A stretch of 64,000 bases of DNA from Flavobacterium pectinovorum (GCF_022802975.1 NZ_JAFEVZ010000002.1:248001-312000), one strand, 5' to 3'; shown: positions 9,024 through 18,435, numbered from the stretch's first letter. Notes: a model not told the origin generated them from the sequence alone. Numbers and translations are program-made.

Positions 9024-9938
9024 ATGATAACATTTTCTAGATTAGGTAATAAAGGAAAATTGGGAAATCAGCTATTTCAAATAGCTTCAACAATGAGTTT
9101 AGCCGAAAAATTTAGCCATGAATGTTCTTTTCCTAATTGGGATTATTCAAAATATTTTGAAAAACCACTTCCTGTTTTTAAGCAAAATTTAAATATTGAT
9201 TTTGAATTACTTAAAGAGGAAAGGTATGGTTTTTATGATTGGAATTTAGAGGATAAAAATTACAACATCGACGGATGGCTACAGTCTGAAAAATATTTTA
9301 AATTAAATCTAGTAAAAGAGTTGTTTCAGTTTGAAAAAATATTTGATCAGGAACTTTGTTTAAAATATAAATATCTCTTTAAAAAAAAAACAATATTAAT
9401 ATCTGTTAGAAGGGGAGATTTTGTAAAGCATCCTTTTTATTATCAACTATCTCACCAGTTTTATTTAAAAAGCATTATTTCTAATTTTCCAGATTGGAAA
9501 AGTAGAAATTTAATTTTTACAAGCGATGATATTAATTATTGTAAATATCATTTTTCATTTTTAAAAAATAGTTTTTTTTTGGAAAATTTGTCCGCTATTG
9601 AGCAATTGGCTTTAGGATCAAAATGTGATGATTTTGTTATTAGTAATTCAACTTTCTCATGGTGGATAGCATGGCTAGGAGAACAAAAAGAGACTAAAAT
9701 AGTAAGACCAATAAAAAATTTTCGAGGTTCATTTGCCAAACATCATAATGATTTTGATTATTTTCCGGAACGATGGATAAGCTTTGATGATCAAGATGTA
9801 ATGTTAGAATCTAGATACATTCTTTTTTATTTAAAAGGTATGATATATGATTTTTTATTTGAGGTTAAATTTCAAATAAGAAGAGTCAGGAGAAAATTAA
9901 AGAGATTTAATTATATTATACCAAAAAAAGCTATCTAG
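9024..9938 (+). CDS. Alpha-1,2-fucosyltransferase-like glycosyltransferase (GT11)
   Basis: A 304-residue protein with GT11 hallmarks. These are an N-terminal KLGNQLFQIAS loop, the GDP-fucose-binding RRGDF motif (ISVRRGDFVKHPF) near residue 130, a FTSDD segment near residue 167, and SNSTFSWWIAWLG near residue 210. GT11 enzymes transfer fucose in alpha-1,2 linkage and occur in bacteria that imitate blood-group antigens. A few relatives use other acceptors, so the linkage is inferred. It starts 2 bases after neuC, tying it to the sialic-acid genes. No GDP-fucose biosynthesis genes are seen here, although manA occurs at 42948. Confidence 0.88.
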   Translation: MITFSRLGNKGKLGNQLFQIASTMSLAEKFSHECSFPNWDYSKYFEKPLPVFKQNLNIDFELLKEERYGFYDWNLEDKNYNIDGWLQSEKYFKLNLVKELFQFEKIFDQELCLKYKYLFKKKTILISVRRGDFVKHPFYYQLSHQFYLKSIISNFPDWKSRNLIFTSDDINYCKYHFSFLKNSFFLENLSAIEQLALGSKCDDFVISNSTFSWWIAWLGEQKETKIVRPIKNFRGSFAKHHNDFDYFPERWISFDDQDVMLESRYILFYLKGMIYDFLFEVKFQIRRVRRKLKRFNYIIPKKAI

Positions 9939-9974
9939 CATTTAAACAGTATATTTATTTTTATTAAGATAAGA

Positions 9975-11381
9975 GTGAAAAACAATAATAAGATTTTTAT
10001 TTTATTGCCTGATGGTATCGGACTTCGAAATTTTGCTTTTTCAAATTTTTACAAAATTGGATTAGACAAAAATTTTGGTATTAAGTATTGGAATAATACA
10101 CCATTTGATTTGACGACATTGGGTTTTGATGAAATCGAAATCAAAGGCGCGAAATCGAATCCATTAACCGATAGTTATAAAAATGCAAGAAAGCATATCG
10201 AACTTAATTTGAGTATTAAGACTGAAAAAGATACAGTTTATAATACCTATAGATTCCCTTTTACATATAAAAAAATAAGGCCAGCCGTGAAAAATCTGGT
10301 AACTAAATTTTTAATTGCGACTCATTCTTCACCTAAAGGATTAGAAAAAATTCGTGAAAAAATTAAAAACTTAGAAAGTAGTACCCCATATTACAATAAC
10401 TGCATAGAAATACTTCAAGATGAAAAACCTGATTTTGTTTTTTGTACCAATCAACGCCCGGTTTTAGCAATTGCACCTTTATTAGCAGCAAAAAAAATAG
10501 GGATTCCTACAGCAACATTTATTTTTTCATGGGATAATTTGCCAAAGGCTACTATGGTAGTTGAAACGGATTTTTATTTTGTATGGAGTGAACACATGAA
10601 AAGGGAATTACTACATTATTATCCTTATATCAAAGAAAATCAAATTTCTATTACTGGAACACCACAGTTTGAAATTCACTTTGATAAAAACAAATTGATT
10701 CCAAAAGAGGAATTTTACAAACAGCACCATCTCGATTTAAACAAAAAATATATTTGTTATTCCGGTGATGATATTACAACTTGTCCAGACGACCCTCAGT
10801 ATCTGAATAATGTTGCCCAAGCGGTTCGTGAATTAAATAATCAGGGAAGTTCTTTGGGAATTATTTTTAGAAGATGCCCTGTAGATTTCTCAAATAGATA
10901 TGATTTTGTTTTAGAAAAAAATAAAGACATTATTACTCCAATAGTTCCTTTATGGCAAAAAACAGGAGAAGAATGGAATACTATTTTGCCAACTCAGGCA
11001 GATAATACGTTGCAGGTTAATACAATATATCATACTGAAATGGTAATTAATCTGGGTTCGTCAATGGTGTTTGATTATGCATGTTTCAAAAAACCATGTG
11101 CATTTCTTAATTATGATGTGCCAAATAAAATAGACAAAAACTGGTCAGTTTCTAAAATTTATAATTATGTTCATTTTCGTTCCATGTCTGATGAAAAGGC
11201 GGTTATTTGGTTAAATTCTCCAGATGAAATAGCGAACAAAATTAAATTTGGTTTAGAACAAAAAAATGAAATTGTCAACAAGGCCCAAAATTGGTTCGAA
11301 ATAATTAATCAGGATCCTCCGGAAAATGCTTCTAACAGGATTTGGGAAAGTATTGAAGCTATTCTAAGCCAAAGATTTTAG
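9975..11381 (+). CDS. Unassigned GT-B-like protein of the polysaccharide cluster
   Basis: A 468-residue protein without signal peptide or membrane segments, starting at GTG. I do not recognise the family. The fold looks GT-B-like: an N-terminal strand IFILLPDGIGLRNFAF, a mid-protein FATFIFSWDNLPKAT-like strand with W-D-N, then VWSEHMKRELLHYYP and SITGTPQFEI. A late INLGSSMVFDYACFKKPCAF block resembles the nucleotide-binding end of CDP-glycerol- or UDP-GlcNAc-epimerase-like GT-B proteins. It lies directly downstream of neuC and the fucosyltransferase. Since no known sialyltransferase is apparent in the window, this is one candidate for that role. That is inference only. Confidence 0.6.
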   Translation: MKNNNKIFILLPDGIGLRNFAFSNFYKIGLDKNFGIKYWNNTPFDLTTLGFDEIEIKGAKSNPLTDSYKNARKHIELNLSIKTEKDTVYNTYRFPFTYKKIRPAVKNLVTKFLIATHSSPKGLEKIREKIKNLESSTPYYNNCIEILQDEKPDFVFCTNQRPVLAIAPLLAAKKIGIPTATFIFSWDNLPKATMVVETDFYFVWSEHMKRELLHYYPYIKENQISITGTPQFEIHFDKNKLIPKEEFYKQHHLDLNKKYICYSGDDITTCPDDPQYLNNVAQAVRELNNQGSSLGIIFRRCPVDFSNRYDFVLEKNKDIITPIVPLWQKTGEEWNTILPTQADNTLQVNTIYHTEMVINLGSSMVFDYACFKKPCAFLNYDVPNKIDKNWSVSKIYNYVHFRSMSDEKAVIWLNSPDEIANKIKFGLEQKNEIVNKAQNWFEIINQDPPENASNRIWESIEAILSQRF

Positions 11382-11396
11382 TACTTTTGGCTTTTT
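11366..11396 (+). terminator. Intrinsic terminator or attenuator inside the operon
   Basis: AAGCCAAA and TTTGGCTT form an 8-bp stem around a loop of about 13 bases, followed by a run of six T. The left arm lies in the last codons of the preceding gene and the hairpin spans its stop codon. It comes 16 bases before the MBOAT start and may partly separate the sialic-acid section from the acyltransferase section. Confidence 0.6.
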
Positions 11397-11411
11397 TATA
11401 TAAATTAATTT

Positions 11412-12845
11412 ATGTTTTTTAACTCCATAGCATTTGCTGTTTTTTTGCCAATCGTTTTTTTCTTGTATTGGTTTGTATTCAATAAAACAAAAAGCAGCCA
11501 AAATGCTTTATTAATTATTGCCAGTTACTATTTTTATTCATGTTGGGACTGGAGATTCCTTTTTTTATTGGTGTTTTCAACTTTTTTAGACTATTATACC
11601 GGAATTCAGATAGAAAAAGGAAAATCTGAGAAAAGCCGTAAGTTTTGGTTCTGGCTCAGTATTTTAGTCAATTTAGGGTTTTTAGGAATCTTTAAATACT
11701 ATAACTTTTTTTCCGTTTCATTTTCAGAATTATTAAATTCAGTTGGATTACAGGCGAGTCCAATTTTACTGAATGTAATTCTTCCAGTCGGAATTTCATT
11801 TTATACGTTTCACGGTTTATCGTATGTAATTGATATCTATTATAAGCGAATTAAAGCCGAATATAATTTTGTAGATTATTCACTGTTTGTAAGTTACTTT
11901 CCGCTTCTGGTAGCCGGTCCAATCGAAAGAGCCACTCATTTATTGCCTCAGGTAAAAGTAAAACGTGAGTTTAATTTTGAAAAAGCCAAAGAAGGCATTT
12001 ATCAAATTATTTGGGGATTGGTTAAAAAAGTAGTCATTGCTGATACTTGTGCTACTTACGCTAATGCCATTTTCGATCATTATCCTTCTATGAATTCCTT
12101 TTCATTGATTCTGGGAGCCATTTATTTTGCTTTTCAAATCTATGGTGACTTTTCAGGATATTCGGATATTGCATTAGGTACTTCAAAATTATTTGGTTTG
12201 GATTTATTGAGAAATTTCAATTATCCTTACTTTTCAAGAGATATAGCCGAATTTTGGCGTCGCTGGCACATTTCACTTTCATCCTGGTTTCGTGATTATT
12301 TGTACATTCCCTTAGGAGGAAGTAAAGGCGGACTTTGGATGAAAATTAGAAACACTTTTATCATTTTTGTAGTTAGCGGTTTTTGGCATGGAGCCAATTG
12401 GACATACATAGCCTGGGGATTTATAAACGCAGTTTATTTTCTACCGTTACTTTTGCGCAGTAGTAATCGAAACAATATGGATACAATAGCGCTTTCATGG
12501 AACTTTAATTCTGTGAAGACATTGGTTAGTATTCTTTCGACTTTTTTAATTACTTGCATTGCGTGGGTATTTTTTAGAGCTAAAACTATAACAGATGCTG
12601 TTTTGTATTTAAAACGAATTTTTACCAGTAAAGATTTTGGTTTTCAATATTTAGACAACGAACGATACAGTTACGAATTACTTCTTATGATTGGATTATT
12701 TGTTTTGGTAGAATGGAATAACCGGACTAAAATTGAACCTATTTCAGGAAAAAGAAGCCTGTTAAAATTAGCTTTGGCCATTATAGCTATTATGGCTTTT
12801 GGTACTTTTTCAGATTATAAAGAATTTATATATTTTCAGTTTTAA
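11412..12845 (+). CDS. MBOAT-family O-acyltransferase (AlgI-like)
   Basis: A 477-residue polytopic membrane protein of the MBOAT family, which moves acyl groups (usually acetyl) across the inner membrane for polysaccharide O-acylation. It shows FAVFLPIVFFLYWFVF at the N-terminus, the conserved LPVGISFYTFHGLSYVID, a RRWHISLSSWFRDYLYIPLG block near residue 285, and the catalytic His in VSGFWHGANWTYIAWG near residue 330. Length fits AlgI/DltB-like enzymes. Its stop overlaps the start of the next gene by one base, which couples it to an SGNH-like partner as in alginate and cellulose acetylation systems. Confidence 0.92.
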   Translation: MFFNSIAFAVFLPIVFFLYWFVFNKTKSSQNALLIIASYYFYSCWDWRFLFLLVFSTFLDYYTGIQIEKGKSEKSRKFWFWLSILVNLGFLGIFKYYNFFSVSFSELLNSVGLQASPILLNVILPVGISFYTFHGLSYVIDIYYKRIKAEYNFVDYSLFVSYFPLLVAGPIERATHLLPQVKVKREFNFEKAKEGIYQIIWGLVKKVVIADTCATYANAIFDHYPSMNSFSLILGAIYFAFQIYGDFSGYSDIALGTSKLFGLDLLRNFNYPYFSRDIAEFWRRWHISLSSWFRDYLYIPLGGSKGGLWMKIRNTFIIFVVSGFWHGANWTYIAWGFINAVYFLPLLLRSSNRNNMDTIALSWNFNSVKTLVSILSTFLITCIAWVFFRAKTITDAVLYLKRIFTSKDFGFQYLDNERYSYELLLMIGLFVLVEWNNRTKIEPISGKRSLLKLALAIIAIMAFGTFSDYKEFIYFQF

Positions 12846-13726
12846 TGAAGCATTTTCTAATTTATATAGCCAAAATCCTTGTTGTAGTTCTGCTAATTGC
12901 TATAGTTTTAGACGGAATTTATACGTGTGTTTTTTTACAATCTAAAAACAGAGGAAAAATTGAAACAGTTTTTAATTCAAAACAGCAAAATTATGATGTC
13001 GTAATTTTGGGTTCCTCCCGGGCTAATAATCATTTTGTTTCAAAAATGTTTGAGGATAAAGGATTAAAAACATTTAATTACGGAATGAGCGGAGGGCATT
13101 TGTTTGAAGCTTCCCTGATGCTGAAATTGATGATTGAAAGAAAATATACAATCAAAAATGTAATTCTGGAAGCCGATTTAAATCTTTCAAACGACCACGA
13201 ATCAGAAGGGATTTCGGCCAAATTTTTACCTTATATTCACAATTCAGCTGTAATAAAAAATCATTTCGAAACTCAGGAAAATTTTAATGAATTGTATTAT
13301 ATCCCTTTTTACAGATATGTAAAATATGATGGTAAAATTGGATTTAGAGAAACTTATAAAATTGTAACTGGAGAAAAAACAAATGCTTTAGATAATTTAG
13401 GATATTACCCATTAGCGAAACACCAAAATGGTAACATGAAAAATAATATTCTCAATCTAAAACCTTTAAAACGTAACAAATATTACGAAGAAATCAAGAA
13501 TATTTGTAGAGACAATAATATCAATTTTATTGCTGTAATGACGCCAATGTGCGAGAATGTAGTGGGAATGAACTATTTTGATAAAGTGAAAAAAGCGTAC
13601 CCCGAAATTCATAATTATGAAAACGTAGTGGTAGAAAATAAATACTTTTCGTCTTGTGGTCACATGACAGATGCGGGGGCCAAAATGTTTACAATGAAAA
13701 TTTTAAAAGATTTTTTTAATAAATAA
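12845..13726 (+). CDS. SGNH-hydrolase-like membrane-anchored protein, probable O-acetylation partner
   Basis: A 293-residue protein with one N-terminal membrane anchor (about residues 5-30), the remainder predicted extracytoplasmic. DVVILGSSRANNHFV near residue 50 corresponds to the Ser block of SGNH-like proteins, and GHMTDAGAKMF near the C-terminus to the late His block. It overlaps the MBOAT gene by one base (TAATG). In known systems (AlgI with AlgJ/AlgX, PatA/PatB) the MBOAT passes acyl groups to an SGNH protein that acetylates the glycan. The role here follows from that pairing; enzyme activity is inferred. Confidence 0.72.
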   Translation: MKHFLIYIAKILVVVLLIAIVLDGIYTCVFLQSKNRGKIETVFNSKQQNYDVVILGSSRANNHFVSKMFEDKGLKTFNYGMSGGHLFEASLMLKLMIERKYTIKNVILEADLNLSNDHESEGISAKFLPYIHNSAVIKNHFETQENFNELYYIPFYRYVKYDGKIGFRETYKIVTGEKTNALDNLGYYPLAKHQNGNMKNNILNLKPLKRNKYYEEIKNICRDNNINFIAVMTPMCENVVGMNYFDKVKKAYPEIHNYENVVVENKYFSSCGHMTDAGAKMFTMKILKDFFNK

Positions 13727-13728
13727 GA

Positions 13729-14892
13729 ATGAAAATAGCTTTTTTAACTCCGGAATACCCACACTCGAAAACAGGAAATTCAGGCGGAATCGGGACAAGT
13801 ATTAAAAATTTAGCAATTGGGCTTTTAGCTAAAGGAGTTTCGGTGCGCATATTAGTATATGGACAAAAAGAAGATGGCGCATTTAATGATGACGGAATTC
13901 ATATTCAGCAAATAAAAAATATTAAGTTTAAAGGTTTATCCTGGTTTTTGACAAGAAAAAAAATCGAAAAAATAATCAATCAACTACATATTAATAATGA
14001 AATTGATTTGGTTGAAGCAGCAGACTGGACCGGTATTTCATCATTTATAAAACCCAAATCATGTCCGTTAATTATAAGATTAAACGGGTCTGACACCTAT
14101 TTTTGTCATTTGGATAATCGTAAGGTAAAAAGGGTTAATAAGTTTCATGAAAAAAAAGCATTACAAAATGCTGATGGATTACTGTCTGTGAGTCAGTTTA
14201 CAGCGGATACCACAAATATGATTTTTGGTTTGAAGAAGAAATTTACAATCATTCCAAACCCTATTGATATTAATTTATTTCAGGCAAATAATGAAGATCA
14301 TCCGAAACAGAAAACGATACTGTATTTTGGAAGTCTAATTCGAAAAAAAGGACTTTTAGAATTGCCATTGATTTTCAATAAAGTAATAGAAAATAATCCT
14401 GAAGCCAAATTAATTTTGATTGGGAGGGATGTTCCGGATATTATTTCAGGAAATTCTTCTACCTGGCAAATGATGCAGGAATTATTTTCAGACAAGGCAG
14501 GGCAACAGACAGAGTATTTGGGAAGCGTTCCGTATATCGAAATAAAAGAAAAAATTAAACAGGCAACAGTTTGTGTTTTTCCTTCTTTTGCAGAGGCTTT
14601 TCCGGTTTCGTGGCTGGAAGCTATGGCAATGAAAAAACCAATCGTAGCCTCAAATGTGGGATGGGCTCAGGAAATGATTGATGATGGTAAAAATGGCTTT
14701 TTAGAGTATCCGGCAAATCATGAGAATTTTGCGCAAAAAATTAATAATTGTCTGGAGGATGAGATTTTGTGTCATAAATTAGCACAAGCGGCGAGAAATA
14801 AAGTAGAAAAATATTTTGATATACATGTAATAGCCAATCAGAACATAGAATTTTACAAAAAAGTAATTAGCCAAAAAAACAGAGAAAGATGA
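13729..14892 (+). CDS. Glycosyltransferase family 4
   Basis: A 387-residue GT-B enzyme. The N-terminus KIAFLTPEYPHSKTGNSGGI has the glycine-rich loop of GT4 acceptor domains. ILYFGSLIRKKGLLELPLIF near residue 200 begins the donor domain, and FPSFAEAFPVSWLEAMAMKK near residue 285 holds the E-x7-E site, followed by VASNVGWAQEMIDDGKNGFL. Its ATGA overlap with the next gene indicates translational coupling, and a chain of overlaps continues to 19559. The sugar specificity is unknown. Confidence 0.92.
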   Translation: MKIAFLTPEYPHSKTGNSGGIGTSIKNLAIGLLAKGVSVRILVYGQKEDGAFNDDGIHIQQIKNIKFKGLSWFLTRKKIEKIINQLHINNEIDLVEAADWTGISSFIKPKSCPLIIRLNGSDTYFCHLDNRKVKRVNKFHEKKALQNADGLLSVSQFTADTTNMIFGLKKKFTIIPNPIDINLFQANNEDHPKQKTILYFGSLIRKKGLLELPLIFNKVIENNPEAKLILIGRDVPDIISGNSSTWQMMQELFSDKAGQQTEYLGSVPYIEIKEKIKQATVCVFPSFAEAFPVSWLEAMAMKKPIVASNVGWAQEMIDDGKNGFLEYPANHENFAQKINNCLEDEILCHKLAQAARNKVEKYFDIHVIANQNIEFYKKVISQKNRER

Positions 14893-16427
14893 TAATTGTA
14901 TATCATGAAAACAATAAAGTAATTAGCGTTAGTAATGACAATAAAAATTTGCCTTTTTTGGGTAAAAATATCGCAGCAACTTTATTTGAAATTGCAACTG
15001 CTTTTCCTGAAGAGTTAGTAATTTGGTGTTATATTGATTTAAAATCTAGTTTGAATTTTTCTGAATTTGAAGCCATTTTTCATCATAAAAAGATAATGGC
15101 TTCTTATAATCCATTAAAAAATTCATTTTTATCAGATGCTATTGGCTATGTAGAAGAATCTGTTTTTATAAATAGCGATAAAAAAGTTACTTATCCTACC
15201 TGGCAAATGAGTAGTTACGTTGGAGGAATTCAGGCTAGTGTTTTATTAGCTTTGAAAAAGAACATAAGTGTTTCAGACAATCTGGATTATTTTTTGCATT
15301 CTTTGGCAAAACTCGCAATGTCAAAAGGTCTTTTGTGTTATTCAGAACCAAAATTGTTAAAGAGAATACCTCATTTAAATAAAATTCATAAAAGCAGTAA
15401 TTTTATTTTATTTCGATTTGTAAAACAACATTATAAAACGCGTTGGTCATTTTTATTGTTTTTGAATTTGTTTTTTTACGAAAGAAAAATTCTCATTTTG
15501 CCTTTTGTTTTTTCACTGCTTTATTCCCGAAGAAAGTTAAAAAACGACTTATTAGATAATATTAAAGTTGAGTCAGTAAAAAAAGTAGTTGAGTCAGGAA
15601 CTATAGATGTTATCATTCCTACCATCGGTAGAAAGCAATATTTGCATGATGTTTTAAAAGATTTGTCAAATCAGACCCATTTTCCCGAAAAAGTTATAAT
15701 TGTTGAGCAAAACCCAAATCCTGAAAGTGTTTCGGAATTGGATTATCTTACAAATGAAACATGGAATTTTGAAATTAAACATATTTTTACACATCAGGCA
15801 GGAGCATGTAATGCCCGGAATTTGGCTTTAGCCGAAGTAAAAAGCGAATGGGTATTTTTAAATGATGATGATAATAGATTTAACAGTGATTTAATTGCTA
15901 AAACATTAGAGAATTGTATTAAATACGGAACCCAAGTTGCCAGTAATTCCTATTTGAGATTAAATGAAAAAAAACAAGTTAATGAAGTGATTCAATCATC
16001 TATTTTTGGTTCGGGCAATAGTTTCTTGAAGTCTGATTTGTTAAATTTAGTTTCTTTTAGAAAAGGTTTTGAGTTTGGTTATGGAGAAGATAGTGATTTT
16101 GGAATGCAATTAAGGAATTTAGGAATTGACATTTTGTATTTTCCAAACCCGGAAATCATCCATTTAAAAGCACCAATTGGCGGATTCAGAACCAAGCCAG
16201 TTTTGGGATGGCAAAATGATGAGATTCAGCCTAAACCATCACCAACCGTTATGCTGTATAAGATATTACATTTAAATGAAAAGCAAATATCGGGTTATAA
16301 AACGATTTTGTTTTTTAAATTTTATAAAGTGCAGCCAATAAAAAATCCAATCAGCTATTTCTTTAATTTTAAAAAGCAATGGAGTAGAAGCTTATACTGG
16401 GCAAATCAACTAAAAAATCAGAGATGA
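14889..16427 (+). CDS. Glycosyltransferase family 2 with an unusual N-terminal domain
   Basis: A 512-residue protein. Residues 235-480 form a GT2 domain: IDVIIPTIGRKQYLHDVL, VIIVEQNPNPES, an EWVFLNDDDNRF metal motif near residue 325, and FGYGEDSDFGMQLRNLG near residue 400. Residues 1-200 are not recognisable as a second GT2; they contain a short degenerate repeat-like half (LPFLGKNIAATLFEIATAFP) and a hydrophobic segment near residues 195-215 (FLLFLNLFF). It overlaps both neighbours by 4 bases (ATGA). The N-terminal half may be a decayed transferase domain or a membrane/partner-binding region. Confidence 0.8.
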   Translation: MIIVYHENNKVISVSNDNKNLPFLGKNIAATLFEIATAFPEELVIWCYIDLKSSLNFSEFEAIFHHKKIMASYNPLKNSFLSDAIGYVEESVFINSDKKVTYPTWQMSSYVGGIQASVLLALKKNISVSDNLDYFLHSLAKLAMSKGLLCYSEPKLLKRIPHLNKIHKSSNFILFRFVKQHYKTRWSFLLFLNLFFYERKILILPFVFSLLYSRRKLKNDLLDNIKVESVKKVVESGTIDVIIPTIGRKQYLHDVLKDLSNQTHFPEKVIIVEQNPNPESVSELDYLTNETWNFEIKHIFTHQAGACNARNLALAEVKSEWVFLNDDDNRFNSDLIAKTLENCIKYGTQVASNSYLRLNEKKQVNEVIQSSIFGSGNSFLKSDLLNLVSFRKGFEFGYGEDSDFGMQLRNLGIDILYFPNPEIIHLKAPIGGFRTKPVLGWQNDEIQPKPSPTVMLYKILHLNEKQISGYKTILFFKFYKVQPIKNPISYFFNFKKQWSRSLYWANQLKNQR

Positions 16428-17422
16428 AATTTTCGTTAATTATTTGTACCTATATGCGTCCGCAACCGTTATTGAAATTATTAGATTCGGTTCAAAAACA
16501 ATCATTGTATCCGGATGAAATTTTGATTATTGATGGTTCGACAAATAATCTGACTGAAGTTGTTTTAAATGAAAACCGATTTGACCATTTAAAGTATTCT
16601 TTGGTAAATCAAGAAAACAGAGGTCTTACCAAACAAAGAAATTTTGGGATTTCGAAAGTGGCTGAGGATATTGATATTGTCTGTTTTTTAGATGACGATA
16701 CTGTTTTAGAACCAGATTATTTTAAAAATTTGCTTTGTACATATAAGTTGTATCCGGAAGCTTTAGGTGTAGGAGGATATATTTCTAATGAAATCGAATG
16801 GATAAAAGTAGAAGAGAATTATTCCCCAAAAATAAATGAATTTTATTTTGACGGATGGAAACGTAAAGATGGCAGTAGGTTTGTTTTAAGAAAAAAACTG
16901 AATTTGGACAGTGATTGCCCACCTGGTTTCTCTTCTTCATTTTCACATGGCAGGAGTGTAGGTTTTTTGCCTCCAACAAATAAAGTATATGAGGTAGAAC
17001 AATTGATGGGAGGAGTTTCGTCGTTTAGAAAATCAGTTTTTGAGCAATTTTCATTTTCTGTTTATTTTCAAGGATATGGTTTATATGAAGATGCTGATTT
17101 TACAATAAGAGTTTCAAAAACGGGAAAATTATACTTAAATACTGCTGCAAAACTTTCTCATTTTCATGCTGAATCAGGTCGTCCCAATAAATATCAATAC
17201 GGAAAAATGGTAGTACGAAACGGATGGTATGTTTGGCGTGTTAAAAATTCAAATCCAAATATAACAGATCGTTTGAAGTGGAATGCCATAACGATTTTAT
17301 TAACTTTAATCCGTTTTACCAATATAATAAAAGGAAACAACAAAAAACAAGCTTTTACAGAAGCAATAGGCAGGACTGTAGGATGGTGTAGTTTACTTTT
17401 TAATGAGCCAAAACAAAAATGA
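16424..17422 (+). CDS. Glycosyltransferase family 2
   Basis: A 332-residue GT2 enzyme. It has FSLIICTYMRPQPLLKLLDS at the N-terminus, ILIIDGSTNN, KQRNFGIS, and the metal motif FLDDDTVLEPDYF near residue 90. LMGGVSSFRKSVFEQF near residue 190 is followed by YEDADFTIRVSKTG, the usual E-D acceptor-side block. Both ends overlap neighbours by 4 bases. It is cytoplasmic and probably extends the same lipid-linked oligosaccharide as its neighbours. Donor unknown. Confidence 0.9.
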   Translation: MKFSLIICTYMRPQPLLKLLDSVQKQSLYPDEILIIDGSTNNLTEVVLNENRFDHLKYSLVNQENRGLTKQRNFGISKVAEDIDIVCFLDDDTVLEPDYFKNLLCTYKLYPEALGVGGYISNEIEWIKVEENYSPKINEFYFDGWKRKDGSRFVLRKKLNLDSDCPPGFSSSFSHGRSVGFLPPTNKVYEVEQLMGGVSSFRKSVFEQFSFSVYFQGYGLYEDADFTIRVSKTGKLYLNTAAKLSHFHAESGRPNKYQYGKMVVRNGWYVWRVKNSNPNITDRLKWNAITILLTLIRFTNIIKGNNKKQAFTEAIGRTVGWCSLLFNEPKQK

Positions 17423-18435
17423 TATTTATATTAAAAAAGAAGATTCTAAAAAAAATCAAAGAGTTTAGGTTAAACTATTCGTATGTTCGATTTTATGATC
17501 AGAATGAACCAGTGATTTATATTAACTTAAATCATCGCACAAAAGTTAGAACTTATCTTAATCTTTTTTTTAGAATCCATGAAGTTTATAAGGAACCAAT
17601 CGTTGTGAAATTTTCATTATTGAGAATGTTTTTTTTGGCAAAATGGTTTAATGAACTCGATTATATTTATTTTGAAAAACCATTTTCAAAAACAACAAAA
17701 CTTAAAATTTTCAGTCACCATAAAAAAGCTGATTTCAGAGTTAATTACAATTACAGAAAAATATATTCTTCTGATGATTATCAGGAAAATGCATTGCCAT
17801 ACATCATGCATCCTGCTAATTATTTGCAAAAAGAGTCTGAAATTTTGCCAAAACGAATTGGAATTTTAATGAGTGGTAATTTTGATGAGAAAATTTATAA
17901 TACAAATGTCATTCAGGATAATTTTGGCTTACACAATAGATGGGAAATCTATAAAGCAGTTTTAAGATCTGATAAATTAATTCAAATCACGGGAGATGAA
18001 TTAATAGAAGGCTTAGAGTCAGGTAAATTTAAGAACAGATTTACCTTAATGAAATGGCAATCAGGAGCAATTCCTACAGAAAAATGGCGGTATTATCTCT
18101 CATCTGCTGATTTTATTTTTTGTGCTCCGGGAATGACAATGCCCATGTGTCATAATGTTTTAGAAGCGATGTCTGTTGGGGTAATTCCAATTTTAAATTA
18201 TCCTCATTGGCTTAATCCCTCTTTAGAAAATGATTTGAATTGTTTGGTTTATCGTGACCTTTCTGAGATTGCGGAAATAATAAATAAAGCACTTTCTTTG
18301 TCTGATGATAAAAAAAATGAAATGGCGAAAAATGTTATGAAATATTATCAAATGTATTATGAGAATTACGTTTTTAATGAAAAAGGAAATCGTGAATTAA
18401 TACTATTAAATGAAAATATTAAAGATTTAGTTTAA
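17419..18435 (+). CDS. Putative glycosyltransferase (exostosin-like C-terminal region)
   Basis: A 338-residue protein without a clear family signature at the N-terminus. The C-terminal part has DFIFCAPGMTMPMCHNVLEA near residue 235, then MSVGVIPILNYPHWLNPSL and ENDLNCLVYRDLSEI, a layout like the donor-site end of exostosin/GT47-type or GT-B enzymes (conserved E and a P-x2-L-N loop). It begins with ATGA overlap of the previous gene and ends with a one-base overlap with the next. A glycosyltransferase role is likely from context. Exact family uncertain. Confidence 0.62.
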   Translation: MIFILKKKILKKIKEFRLNYSYVRFYDQNEPVIYINLNHRTKVRTYLNLFFRIHEVYKEPIVVKFSLLRMFFLAKWFNELDYIYFEKPFSKTTKLKIFSHHKKADFRVNYNYRKIYSSDDYQENALPYIMHPANYLQKESEILPKRIGILMSGNFDEKIYNTNVIQDNFGLHNRWEIYKAVLRSDKLIQITGDELIEGLESGKFKNRFTLMKWQSGAIPTEKWRYYLSSADFIFCAPGMTMPMCHNVLEAMSVGVIPILNYPHWLNPSLENDLNCLVYRDLSEIAEIINKALSLSDDKKNEMAKNVMKYYQMYYENYVFNEKGNRELILLNENIKDLV

